Below are positions 1 through 11,091 of a stretch of DNA of 64,000 nt, in pieces. How positions within the stretch are numbered: position 1 is the first letter of the stretch; each line of letters starts with the position of its first letter. Source of the DNA: Larimichthys crocea (lineage: Eukaryota > Chordata > Actinopteri > Sciaenidae). The stretch is from the NCBI RefSeq assembly GCF_000972845.2, contig NC_040022.1, forward strand, positions 5,548,979 to 5,612,978. Direction: 5' to 3'. The notes beneath the pieces are model-generated. The model saw only the letters and a list, made by a program, of their open reading frames with translations. It was not told the DNA's origin and did no database searches. A program made the position numbers and the translations under genes.

Positions 1-3000
1 CTTTATTTGTTCATCCATATCCAATTAACATGAGCTTCACATTCAGGTAACTGCCAGGTACATCTTATAACACTGTCAAATTGAATTCAGGTAACCTCCC
101 CGTATGTATCTTATAAAACTGTCATTCTGTGTTAGTGCAGCCTCCTTATGTAACTTATTATAGTGTAAAAGTGATTTCAGAGTGAGGCAGAAGATAACAA
201 AGCCTTTTCTTCTGTGACTCCCCTCTATACATTTTCACTGTGAAATCTTTAAAATCTCTTTGTGCCTCATGCAAACATCACAGCCAGTGATTAAGCACCA
301 AGAACCCTCCGTAAGTCTCTATAACAATTAATTATTCACATTCATATAATCTTACATTGTCTTTATAAGTACAGCCAAGCAATCAATTTGAATTTTCTTT
401 TTTTCTTTTTTTTATCCCTTCACTGCCATTGGCCTGTTTACTCTAAAAGCATGTCCTTCAAGCATCTCCTTCTCAGAATTGAAGAGCTAAGCCATAGAAA
501 AGCAAGCTGCTGTTTATCGCTGCCTCGCAGACAAATCCACTCTAAATGGCCGGTGATTTTCACTCATTGGCTCAATAATCCATTTGAGAATTAACTCAGG
601 GACTCAGACACATTGTTAAGGTTTTTTTTTTTTTTTTTTTTTGAATAGATTCCTCTGTATACCCCCTTCAACTTGAAGGAAACTTGTTTAAGCTACAAAA
701 AAATGGAAATGAATGCACACACACAGGCCTTTGAAACCAGTATAGTGCTACTCTGTTCACTGCTGGGAAGTTTAATAACTCTAATGGCTGCAGGTTTTCA
801 GATGTCCTTGTTGAATCCAAGGCCAGAACTTGTAGAGGGAGACCTGTGTCATACATGGATGGATCTCCCTCCAGTTGTTTCTCATTTAATCCTTCTCTCT
901 GCCCTTGCCTTTGCATGGATCCACGCACCAATATCTCTTATTTTTACATCTTCTTACGCCACCTTATTCCTTTTGCCTTCACTGTCCACACCTCATGCCT
1001 GCTGTCCCTCCTCCCATAGTGCACTGTGGTAATTGAGTGAGAGCTGTGGCCCTGGAGTCCTTGTGTAATCCACACTTTATAAGCACTCTAATTGAAGTGC
1101 AAATTCAATACTCCCTCATCAGCCTTTTACTGGCTGTGCCTTTGCCTGCACCCCTTAGGTAATTACAAGGAAGCTGGCGGTTCAATCATTTTTCAGAAAA
1201 TAATGTAACAAAAACAGAGCCGCATACACCAGATCATTTTACTGTGGCTGTGTAGAGATTGTGATAGCTGTGTTACTGGAGGTGAAACACTGGAAGAGAC
1301 AAAACACCTTCCTGTCTTTGGTCACGAAGGAAACACACCACAGAGTGTGTGCGAAGAAGAGATTTAGGGAGAATTACCTGAATAAACATAGGATAACTCT
1401 ACACTCCTCCTCTTTTATTGGTCTGCCTGTAGACCCAAGAGCAAGCATGTGCATGTAGATACTCACGCACTGCATGCACGCTCTGACAGTTTTATTGTTT
1501 GCGTAGTTGTAGCTATAGGCACACGTGCATGCAGACATGCATAAAGGCAAGTGAAGTGCACACACACACACAAACATATAATTGGTATGTATTGGTTTCC
1601 CTGTATTACTGTGTGTGTCTCTTTGTGTCTGTGTGTGGGAGTGCAGTTCGCAGCTTTAATTAAACTTCCCCTATTTTCTCTCAGCTTGCCCCCATAGGGC
1701 CCTGTCTTCTTCCCAGCCACATGCTTATTTATTTATAATTGCATTAAACTCCAGAGCCGAGCCACGGCTGAACGCGATGCCAGACCTGTGGAGTTAGCTG
1801 GGATTGTCACACAGTAATACAATTTCATGTACTGAAACATCCCACCAGCTGTGAAAATTCCACATTATGAATCATGTAGGGATGCACCCTACATTAAACA
1901 ACAAACTGAAAAAAAAAGAAAAAAAAGTTTGGATTATTATTCCCAATACTATATTTTAAAATTGTGGGCACGTGTTTCATACAACAAAAGATCTTATGAA
2001 TATCATCCCTGCAGCATTGTGTTCCTCAAGAGATCAAACAATCCAGGTGTCATTACAACGTTTCTCTTCCCTTTATTCATTTGCCAGATTCCTCCAAATT
2101 TTTTTGTTTATCTTTCAGATTTGCTTTGCCTTAAACTAAATATCCCACCAGACAACCTTTTGGACGAGCATCACAGCAAATTTCGCAGTGCATCCCAAGT
2201 GCTTTTGTTGAAGTTGGATGAATGTGATTTAAATCTTCAAAAGAGAAAATCATATTACGATATTCCTATAACATTGTGTAATTGCCAAGATACACTACAT
2301 GGGCAGCTACCCACATGCGGTGATTTAATTTTTGCAACACTGCCTACTTAACATCTGCAGCACAAACAAAGCTGCACGTCATTCTTTTCATAGCCAATTT
2401 AAATGCTGGCATCAAGATCATAATCATATTATAGCACATCTTGTCATCATGTCATATCATCAAACCAGTAAAGCTGTGCAAAGACACTGCACCATAATTC
2501 ATATTTTACATTTGTAATTGCTTGCTGCATTATCTCCTCTATCCTCACATGTCTTGCATGTGATCATACACATTCCTATGGGCAATAATTCACAAAATAC
2601 ACATGCATAGCAAAGTCTATGCATTTAATAAGATTTTCCAGAAACGTATGCTTAAGTTGACCATAATTCTGGAAATAAAATGAAGCAATCGCTTGTGTCA
2701 AACAAACCAAATTGTATCTGTGTGTGTCTGAACACATACTCAACACAGCTGAGTGTCTGAGAATCTGTTTTTATTGTTACCATATTTGTGTTTCACATAT
2801 AGTTCTCTATATGTACTGTATCTCCACATATAGTTTTTTTCCCCACACATGCACACACAGCCACATATAAATACCCACATCTATACATAAAGTTATGCAG
2901 GGTTGCTAAGGGACAGAATTCCTGACAAAGTGAACTCTCCTTCATTTCATGTCCTGTATCTGTGGCCAGACAAAAGTAAACTAATGTAAAGAGTGTTCAG

Positions 3001-3750
3001 AGAGCGTGATCTGTTTCATTTGCTACGGTGGATGGCTTTGTTGAGAGATAAGGTGTAGGAGGCATAATGATTTTGGAGGGGGGCAAGTGAGAATGTCCTG
3101 GATTTACAGAGGACATAGACTTTTTGCCTAATATCCCAATATATCTATATGAAGACATCTGCAGGGAGTGACTAAGTGAATGTGGAGGCTGGTCACCTGT
3201 TCAACCATTCCACAGTGAATGGAGTGGCTTTAAGTGCAGTACAGTGTGTGCCAGTGACCAGGGAAACAGTTGTGCCAAATACTGTTGTGTTTTCATTCAT
3301 CTGCTAGCTCTTGGAAGCAGATGACTTTTCTAAATATCAGAAAACGGAACTATTTACTTTACATGTATAATATATATGCACACTTAAGGAGCTTCAGTAT
3401 AATGTAATGTAGCTTTCTAACAATTTTTTTTTTCTATTTACCCTTTATTTACTCTCTATTTACCCCTTTACCTGTGAAATGTAAATAGTACAAATTACTC
3501 ATTGCTTACACTTGAGTATTTTTATTTTCTACTTCAACTTCGTCATTTTTTTTTCATCTTATTTGGTACTCATTACTGCCTTAGAGTATGAGTGGCTACC
3601 TCCACAAGCTACAACAATAAAATGCACATTACAGAATAATGCATACATAATACAAATGAATGAATAAAAATAAGATAACTCTGACTGTAATAACTGGATA
3701 TATTTGATACTTTAAGTAACATGTACCTTACATGACCTACATGTTCTTTT
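1..3750. other. Upstream intergenic DNA, no gene seen
   Basis: This stretch is AT-rich and holds no coding region I can support. It contains a degenerate tandem repeat near its left edge (about 41-173), a 21-base T run at 622-642, short CA tracts near 1559-1571, and part of an old interspersed repeat from about 3440. The longest open frame (1851-2351, + strand) is low-complexity and matches no family I know. I see no splice-flanked exon and no polyadenylation context tied to a gene. It is probably the intergenic space upstream of spop. Confidence 0.5.
41..173. repeat. Degenerate tandem repeat, unit about 44 bp
   Basis: Three diverged copies of one unit follow each other. The first starts with ATTCAGGTAAC at 41 and the second with the same ten bases at 85, a period of 44 bp. 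A third, poorer copy runs from about 129. Shared landmarks in each copy are a CC-rich stretch, TATGTA or GTACAT, CTTATWA, and a closing WRTGT. The copies may extend left of the window. It is an old minisatellite-like block with no sign of function. Confidence 0.5.
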
Positions 3751-3758
3751 ACTTAGAG

Positions 3759-4208
3759 CAGTGGTTCTTAACCTGGGTTCGATCGAACCCTAGGGGTTCG
3801 GTGAGTCGGTCTCAGGGGTTCGGTGGAGCCTCCGCCCTGGAATTTTTTATACCATTTGTTACAACATATCTTTGTGAGCAATCGTTTTCGAGGATGCTGG
3901 ACATAAAAACTAAGAAAAGGAACAGACTTTGCTGTGAAAATGACATGAGACTGGCACTTGCCAAGGTGAAGCCACGCATATCTGAACTGGTCTCTCAAAG
4001 GCAACAGCAGAAGTCACACTGAGGTAAGTTGTTGTGAGTTCATGCACTGTGTTGGTTTTGTTATTTGAACAAGGTGATGTTAATGCACGGTTCATTTTGT
4101 GCACCAGTAAAAAAAAATCATATTTTATTTTTTACTAAAGAAGGGTTCGGTGAATGAGCATATGAAACTGGTGGGGTTCGGTACCTCCAACAAGGTTAAG
4201 AACCACTG
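3759..4208 (+). mobile_element. hAT (Charlie-like) DNA transposon, internally deleted, 450 bp
   Basis: The element has terminal inverted repeats: the left end is CAGTGGTTCTTAACCT and the right end is its reverse complement AGGTTAAGAACCACTG. It is flanked by an 8-bp target-site duplication with one mismatch (ACTTAGAG at 3751-3758, CCTTAGAG at 4209-4216). The 8-bp TSD and the CAGTGG terminus are typical of hAT elements. The interior repeats the phrase GGGTTCGGT near both ends. It keeps only the 3' end of a transposase frame, so it is non-autonomous. It sits about 0.3 kb upstream of the putative spop promoter. Confidence 0.88.
3837..4022 (+). pseudogene. hAT transposase C-terminal fragment
   Basis: Within the hAT element an open frame ends at TGA 4020-4022. 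It encodes a segment beginning LEFFIPFVTTYLCEQSFSRM, then IKTKKRNRL, DMRLALAKVKPRISELV and a terminal SH. The motif order (TTYLCEQ.FS, KTKKRNRL, DMRLAL..I.PRI) is that of the C-terminal dimerisation region of Charlie-type hAT transposases and of the domesticated ZBED5/FAM200/SCAND3-like proteins. The zinc-finger and catalytic parts are missing, so the remnant cannot be an active transposase. The reading frame upstream of about 3837 is TIR and linker sequence read by chance. The frame is intact over about 60 codons, which suggests a fairly young insertion. Confidence 0.8.
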
Positions 4209-4469
4209 CCTTAGAGAAACTATCTGAATACTTTTTCCACAACTACTGCTCCTCTGTATGTTGTCGTGCTAGATTTCCCTCCTGGAGATCAATACAGTTT
4301 GATCTCTTCATATCTTAATACATTTTTAATGAGAACAATCATGTAATGAACTAAACTCATCACAGTTTGAGCACCACTGACATTAAGAGTTAAACGACAA
4401 GTGCAGTGAAACAAACAGCATGTGTAACACGCAGCGTCCCAAATCAAAACAATCTCAGCGTGGCCAGCT

Positions 4470-4560
4470 GCTCATTGGACGTCTCCACACGTCACAGTCT
4501 AACCCGGAAGTGCAGTGACAGCTCCTGTTAAAAAGCCTTCATCCCTTTTGGCGGAAGACA
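4470..4560 (+). promoter_or_regulatory. spop: Putative TATA-less housekeeping promoter (probably spop)
   Basis: A cluster of promoter motifs lies just before a splice donor. There is an inverted CCAAT box (ATTGG, 4474-4478), a CRE-like ACGTCA (4489-4494), a strong ETS/GABP site CCGGAAGTG (4504-4512), and a second GGCGGAAG (about 4550-4557). The flanks from about 4430 to 4760 are richer in CpG than the surrounding DNA, including GCACGCGTCGCTCGCACC at 4603-4620. The arrangement of NF-Y, CRE and ETS sites is typical of broadly expressed vertebrate genes. Orientation is set by the GTGAGT donor at 4570. Assignment to spop is inference: it is the only + strand gene seen downstream. Confidence 0.6.
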
Positions 4561-4569
4561 GAAACAAAG
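4520..4569 (+). other. spop: Putative non-coding first exon (5'UTR), start uncertain
   Basis: The sequence ending GAAACAAAG is followed by the consensus donor GTGAGT at 4570-4575. Between the ETS site and the donor there is no ATG, as expected of a 5'UTR exon. The transcription start is not visible directly; it should lie about 10-50 bp after the ETS site, so the start given is a guess. Joined to the exon at 45271, this would leave an untranslated leader with no upstream ATG. A different gene using this promoter, or extra 5'UTR exons in between, cannot be excluded. Confidence 0.5.
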
Positions 4570-6183
4570 GTGAGTTTTAAAGCCGCACACTTGCTTCCTC
4601 CTGCACGCGTCGCTCGCACCTTCTGGTGTTTTCCTCTTCTAACGCACGTTTGAGCTCGGTTCAACGCCGGAAGCACTTTTATTGAGCTTAAATATTAGCC
4701 GCTAGCTGCTAATGTTAGCGGTGGAGTAACGGGCTCGGGCTCGTCTTCTGTGATGATTTTTTTTTTTTTGAGTCACGCCGAGCTCTGTGAGCTGCGTGTG
4801 TGTCCAACAGCAAAAAATAATAATTTCAACATGGACATGCAAAATAATGAGCTCCCTGTATTCTCCGGCTCACCCTGAGTATCCTGCAGGCTGCTCCTCT
4901 GTTGCATCTCCATGCGCAGTGCAGGACAGCTGCAGGTTGCAACCTGCTACTGTGGAAAAGTCCAACAGAAAGGCTGCTGCAATGCAGGCTGAGGTCCTTA
5001 TGTTACCTCTGCAAGATGCATGAAAGAAAAAAAAGAGTGATGTATTTTTATTTTTGTGTCAAGATCCATTGAATCAGCGCTTCTTTTGATCAGTTGTAGT
5101 GTACTACTACATCTTTTAAAAGTCAAAATTAAAAGTTTTCACTAAAACATGGTCAGTTGATCCAATAACAGGGACCCCTCTCTCTTTATGCTTCACTGTG
5201 ATTGTTAGTATTTTTATGTAAAGTAACATAACACCTTCAGATTGACTGAATTGATGAATCCAATAGTGGAATACAATTAATAGAAATCACTAAAATAGAG
5301 GCAAGTAAAGTCAAAAAATGTCAACTAAAAAAAATGAATTCACAAATGAACCAACTGATGTGGAAAAAATCACTAAATGAAACAATGTTTCATAAAACAA
5401 GTCATTTAAAATGGGAGGTAAAAATGAGTAATAAAGAAAAAGGTTAGTTCAAGAGTCAAATTTCAAACTTTACTGTCACATAATGAAAGAATATTGTCTT
5501 ATAGGTAATTTGTTGGGAATAAATTTCCCGTGATGCAAAAGTTTCTCCAGTATTGTCTTTGATTTATTCAACAGAGTAAGAATAAAATGAGGCGAAGAAG
5601 AAAATACGACTTTTACAACTATCATTTGTAAAAACACCATTACAAAGAATACCGCTCAGTGAATACCAAGTCACAAGTGTTTTAGCTCAAACATCAGAGA
5701 TCCTCACACACACACAAAGTGGTTCAGTCTGGCAAAGAGTGAAACAAAGTAACATACATTTATTCAGTTCCTGCCCTGCACCTGGCGTGACCATGGATTC
5801 TCCAACTTTGAAGTTCAGTCATCTCTTAGAAGTCTTCTCGTAATGAGGAATCTGACCCTTATCTTATCCTAGCCATGAAGGTTATCAACAAAAACTCCTC
5901 ACAGAAACTTCTCATTATAAAGACGAATAAACCTTTTGAAGAAACTCATTTAAATAACAGTTATTTACACCAGACGCAACTTTCTACCCAAACTCTTGGC
6001 TGGCCTTTGTAACGGGGTCACAGCTGTGAGATAAGACAAGCTGTAAACTGTAATCACTCTTCTCAGTGCAAAACACAAAATATAGTTTGACATGCATACA
6101 TTTTGTCACCACATTAGGGGCTCACGAATAACAAAGAATACACTCATGAACCACATAACATTGCATGAAAACAACCAGTTGCT
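4570..6183 (+). other. Intron 1, 5' part: no gene seen
   Basis: The first 200 bases keep a CpG-rich promoter-flank character (ACGCGTCGCTCG, CGCCGGAAG, GTAACGGGCTCGGGC). After about 4770 the sequence turns AT-rich. I see no coding exon and no repeat I can name. A T run (4757-4769) and a short CA tract near 5704-5718 are the only simple repeats. Confidence 0.4.
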
Positions 6184-6814
6184 TTAATAAATAAGAGCAG
6201 ACGTGTAAAGCTGCTTTAGAAACTCCTTTGCCTGTTTAAAATGGACACTGCAGTGGGAGTGGGAATGAAAGAGTTTCCGTAAACTCTTTTTGGACAATGG
6301 TGCGCTCAAGCGTCTACCTGCTGAAGTGGTGAAGGGTCCTGAGTGATGGAGTCTGCCTTTCTTCTTGTGAAGGTCTGAGTGGTGCCAGTGATCTTGGTTG
6401 CATGCTTGATGCATCTTGTGAGTTTTCTTCTCGCTTTTCTCACCAGGATGCAACGCTGAATAAGAATATGCTGCCTGTCTGACATTAAAACCTTTTAACA
6501 TCCTTTCTAGAAACATTGTACTCGTCGGCCTTTTTGGCAACCCTGTTGTGGTTGTGGTCCATCTCAGTGCACAGGGCACTCAAACTGCCCCAAGTGGTCC
6601 AGATTGTTCTGTATGAAATGAGTTCATGCACATTCATGCAAGGATTTAGTTGCTTTGTATCACAGCATTTCCTGCACAGTTTGCTGGAATAGTGTGCGTT
6701 GAGAAATTCTCTCAATGGAAGTTTTGTGTGTCGATAGGTGAAAATATTTGAATCTGAAAGATGATGCTGGCTTTGCATTCTTCTCATTTTACTGCTCCTC
6801 TCATACTGTGGCAC
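6184..6814 (-). pseudogene. Possible frameshifted protein remnant, family not recognised
   Basis: Two overlapping open frames run on the minus strand: one over about 6485-6835 and one over 6184-6579. The first reads naturally as protein (YQQLCKESVPQYERSSK, SNIFTYRHTKLPLREFLNAH, SSKLCRKCCDTKQLNPCMN, SALCTEMDHNHNRVAKKA). It breaks near 6485-6490, where the second frame carries on (HHSDLHKKKGRLHHSGPFTT). The composition, with Cys/His clusters and few low-complexity runs, differs from the chance frames elsewhere in the intron. I do not recognise a family. It could be a decayed transposon-encoded protein or a retro-pseudogene. There is no intron-exon structure and no clear start. Confidence 0.25.
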
Positions 6815-8169
6815 AGATTCTTTACATAACTGCTGGTAAAGAGGGATTATTCACGTACGAGTTAATCATTTACATTTGTGCGAAGCTTTGTGAAAACATA
6901 AAGTTTTACTGAGCTGCAGCGACTCCATCTGCAAAACAAAAGGTCGTCCTCCCTTCTCAGGCCTCTGTGCCCATGATTGGAGTTCATCGCACAGTTTTGT
7001 GCTACCGCTTTGTCATCACTGCCTACAGTCCAACAAAATTACCCTGCACTCAGCACTGCGGGAGATTGAGCGGTACCAACGAGATGCAGCCGAGTTCACC
7101 TCTAGCATAACATTCAGTGACCATAACATAAAGATTTATAGACACTGGTGTGGAGAATCAGCAAAAAAAAAAAGACTACAGTCATAGACCACAGGTGTAA
7201 TTTCATAATATCAAAAGGGCTCTACTTCATTTTGCTTCAGTTCTTTAGTTTGAGGCCCCTGTGCATGCTGACTCACTAACAAAGGCTAGAGCCATCATTA
7301 AAAATATTAACTACAGCTACGCTTTTCCTGCTGTGACAAGTTAAAATGTCTCCTGTGAAAACAATATAAAACCAATAAAAGGCATATAAGGATTTATGAC
7401 AGCCATATAAACTAATATTTAACATTTATAATATATAATTTTCATGCTATTTCTTATTAAATAGTAAATACTGTATCTGTCTCTGTGTATATTGGTATAT
7501 ATTTCTTTCTTTTCAAAGCAGCTTAATGTCTTTCCATTGTGTGAGCTGTCCAGCCGACCTTTCTTCTTTCAGCAGTCCAGTATTTTTTTATCTGTGCGAA
7601 AAAGAAAAATGTTTTTCAAAGGCCGTCTCCAAGCCATAAAAAAACTAATTCACCCGCAGCACGTCAAGCATTGCATTTTAATAATTGTTACCAGAATTTA
7701 TTATTCCATTTAGTTTTACTCTTGGGGTATTTGGTTTATAAAGAGCTGGCGACTTGGTTTTGAAATAGTTCAATAGATTCTCAGTTTTTAGTGGACGACA
7801 AGAAATAAATTCTTCCTCTGACGGAGACACTGTGTGCTCCTTCTAAACAAATCCAGCGGACATCTGGCAGTTGAGAGCGGGTTGCTGGGCTGCATTGCGT
7901 TTACAAGCCCTGATTGGTTGAATTAATAAACACAAAATTATGTTTTTTGGAAGGGGAAAACCTATTTGGGTGAACCACCCAAATAAATTCTAAATAAGAG
8001 GAACACAGATCCGCATGCTGTTAACAAGATCAGTTTGGAGGGGACAGGCCAGATGCTCAGTTTCATATTGCTGAGCTGTACGCATCAAAAACAGTTATTA
8101 GACAGGTGGCCTTTCCTTAGACTTCCACCTGGCAGCTGGCAGATAGACACACTTTTTCTTTTGTTTATA

Positions 8170-8172
<3 letters not shown>

Positions 8173-8203
<31 letters not shown>
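8173..8203. repeat. (TG)n microsatellite
   Basis: About 15 uninterrupted TG units, ending in GTGCACTTG. Confidence 0.95.
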
Positions 8204-8204
<1 letters not shown>

Positions 8205-10668
8205 ACTTGTCTTGATTTAGAAGTGCTTCTTTCGCCTGGGTGCTTGTATTCTTCTTAAATACTAGTCAAATTTAAACTCTCACATTGATGCGTGTCGAGT
8301 TCTCCCACTAGTCGACTGAGTCCGTTCAGCTCGGTGCTGTACATTAAACTATTCAACCACTCTGTCAGATGTTCTTTACACACAAGCGCCCAGTTGCCCA
8401 GGGCCCCTCTCTTCATACACTACAAGGAGCAGCCATTTGGTTTATTTACGGGAGGTGCTTCTGTAACTGCTGGAAATAGGCCAAGAGCCAATCGAAACAC
8501 ACGGTCGAGACCAAGCTAATAGAATCTGACAGGAATGGAGTCATAGAGGCCGCTCAGGCATCGTAAACCTGTCGCCATTTAAGCCCCTAAATTTGTCGCT
8601 ATTACCTGCCTGCTTCTCCCTTTACATGGCCAAAGAGTTGTGAGGAAAAGTGCAGCCAGGCTCCAGAGTTGAAGCAGGTGTCGTTACTCATCTTTCTCTA
8701 TTTCAACCACATTAAATACGTATGGGTATGTTTGTGCGTACATACATACACAGATGCACATGCATTTTCAGCATCCAACGCTAATCAATAATAGACTTTC
8801 CTCCATAGTGGCATCAAGTTAACAGTGAGGATTGCAGTGAGTATGGCAACAACCTAACAAACCAAAATGCTTCTGCACTGCACCACTGCTCCAAGGTAGC
8901 CTTACTTACTGTCCTTGTTTACACTCTTATGAAAACTTTTTTACTTATTTTATACTCTTATTTGGCTGTGTGCTTTTGGGGAATTGCTTTGTTGATAGTG
9001 CAGCAGGGGAAGATGTCAAGATGTGTGAGCCCTTTCTAGGTTTTCGTCATCCAAAACGCTACAGCAGTCAGTCACTGCCTCAAATGCTAGTCGGTGGGAA
9101 CAAAGTGATTGGAAATCATTCACACTTCAGAAACCCATTGTAGAATCTCTAATTGAGTCGAGTCTTTCCTCCACTAATGAGCTTGATTATGAGAATATAT
9201 GTAAATTCCCCTGGAACTGTTCTTGTCATTCTGTCTGTCTCCTGTCGCTGTGGCGACAGATCAGTTCGACAAAGTGTTGGCCGATGACATCACAGCAACA
9301 GATTTGGCATTTCTCTTTCTGGCTTTGTGAGGGACTTCACAAAAGGATGTGCGGTTTTCCGTTTAATCTGATTTCCATTTTAAGGGTCAAATCTTGAACT
9401 AGTGATTCGCCTGCCATCCCACTCTTAGCTTAATGCTCGTTTAATTGGCTTGAAAACACGAGTAGATAAACTCTTGACGTAAGGGTGTGATGTAAAATAT
9501 GAGCTTTAAATGCAGCTAATGTGCGTTGAGTACAGAAAATATTGAGGAAAGTGTTGCAAAGCGCCAATTTACCATCCTCTAATTCTATGTCCATGAATGT
9601 GCCTGTGTGTGCAGACCTACTATGAGATAATTGATATAGGCAGAGACCCACTCAAAAATGTCTCTGATTGGGCCTTTTATAGATGAAGCATGAGAAGAAG
9701 CTCATTTCTCACATTGCCGTTCGCTTGTGAGGGAAGGCAACAAGTATTGAATTAGTTTGCATGAGAGGAGGGAAATTGAAATATGGATTGGGGTCGCAAA
9801 TGCCTGCCAGTGCTATTGGCTGTTTCGGATATGGAGGATGAAATGTATTTTCTGTGTGTATGTGTGTGTCAGTGTGTGACTGATGCAGACAGTGCCGGCA
9901 TTGAATGGTTTTCCACCTTTCCTATTTTCCAATAACAACTTGGGAGCAGGAGTGACACAGATGAAGTGAATGTTTTAAGAGCGAAAGTAATCTTAAAGAC
10001 AAGCCAAGCTATTCCTCACTCTAAAACGCAGCCTCATCCACCGCTTCTCCTACATCACTGCTTCTGTCATGGAGCCAGACACGAGCCAGCTCTCTCACCA
10101 TCTGCCATTTAGATGTATTTAAATCATGCATGCATGCTGAGTTTGGACCTGTGATTTGAACTGGTCAGGTCCCCGGTCTCTGCCAGGCTGCTCGGCACAA
10201 CTTGTGACCCAGAGAAGCCGTCTGAATATGAATGAATGACAACACAGTTGGTTAAAAGTGTCACTGCCCAAAAGTCAGATCAAATTTATTAGATATTATC
10301 TGGCATTTAAGCATTGAAAACAGTGACCCGTCATAGTGGTTTTAATACCAGTTCCAGCTCTGTCATAGCTGGACTTGGCATTTAAGAGGGGTATCATTTT
10401 TTGGTAAAATGCTGAAAGCAGTGGGAATAATGTGTCATACCTAAAAATGTGTCCAGGATGACGATGAAAACTAGTGTCTAGTAAATAAAGTGTAGATGTT
10501 AAGTGATATGAATATGAACATTTAGATTTGGATCAAACTCATTATCAGAACTCATTGCCCATATACATGAGTAGTTTTTGCATGCAGATTGTATGTTAAG
10601 AGTATTATAAATTTAAAGTCATTGTGATTGTGTGACATTTTTGTCTCCTTAATTAGTAATGTACCATT

Positions 10669-10670
<2 letters not shown>

Positions 10671-10704
<34 letters not shown>
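10671..10704. repeat. (TAA)11 microsatellite
   Basis: Eleven perfect TAA units, followed by TGGAGC. Likely polymorphic in length. Confidence 0.95.
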
Positions 10705-10705
<1 letters not shown>

Positions 10706-10920
10706 GAGCTGAAGCAATTGTCGATTTGTTGATGGTGCTTGTTTAACATAACATGTGACATAAAATAATTTAGTATTATAGTTTCTTGTCCTGATCCCAG
10801 CTATAACAGCAACATTTAAATATCACTAATGCAACAAATATATATTTTAATTTTTTTATACAATACATTTTGTGAAAGACATTTTCTTGACTATTTTTTG
10901 ATATATATTTTTTTTACTTT

Positions 10921-11091
10921 TTGAAGCTTTTTTTATTTTGACAGAGACAGCTGAAGAAGTGACAGGAATGTGGAGAGAGAGAGAGATGGGAAACGACATG
11001 CAGGAAAGAGCCACAGGTCGGGCTTCCGCAGCAAGAACTGAGCCTTCATACATGGGGCGGATGCTCAACCAATTGAGATAACCAACACCCC
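10921..11091 (-). mobile_element. tRNA-derived SINE, old copy, minus orientation
   Basis: Read on the minus strand, this begins at the right edge with GGGTGTTGGTTATCTCAATT, continues GGTTGAGCATCCGCCCC, and ends at the left with CTTCAGCTGTC and a T/A-rich tail. The order of parts matches the better preserved SINE at 61734-61944: an A-box-like region (TATCTCAATTGGTTGAGC), a CCGCCCC.TGT segment, a pyrimidine-rich CATCTCTCTCTC block, then CAGCTGTC. The B box is degraded (region 11011-11030). No clear target-site duplication remains. I consider it the same family as the 61.7-kb copy. Confidence 0.65.

Larger units (their letters stand above)
3440..4255. repeat. Old interspersed repeat, interrupted by a hAT insertion
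   Basis: The left part (about 3440-3758) contains ACTTGAGTATTTTTATTTTC followed later by AAGTAACATGTAC and TTCTTTTACTTA. The right part (4209-4255) has CTGAATACTTTTTCCAC. As I recall, these phrases occur together in a dispersed teleost repeat whose end reads like TTTTACTTAAGTAAAGGATC then CTGAATACTTCTTCCACC. Removing the hAT element at 3759-4208 brings the two halves together, so the hAT is the younger insertion. The family assignment is from memory and the outer limits are approximate. Confidence 0.4.
6815..10920 (+). other. Intron 1 sequence, no gene seen
   Basis: AT-rich intronic DNA. It holds a TG microsatellite at 8173-8203 and a TAA microsatellite at 10671-10704. The open frames on either strand are short and low in complexity, and none looks like a conserved exon. 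I see no interspersed repeat that I can name. The stretch around 9120-9400 has mixed composition and no simple repeats, and would be a reasonable place to look for conserved non-coding sequence, but nothing in the sequence alone proves it. Confidence 0.4.

Noticed and set aside
1851..2351. 166-codon open frame on the + strand
   Set aside because: It is Lys/Tyr/Leu-rich from AT-rich DNA, has no recognisable domain, and no splice or promoter context.
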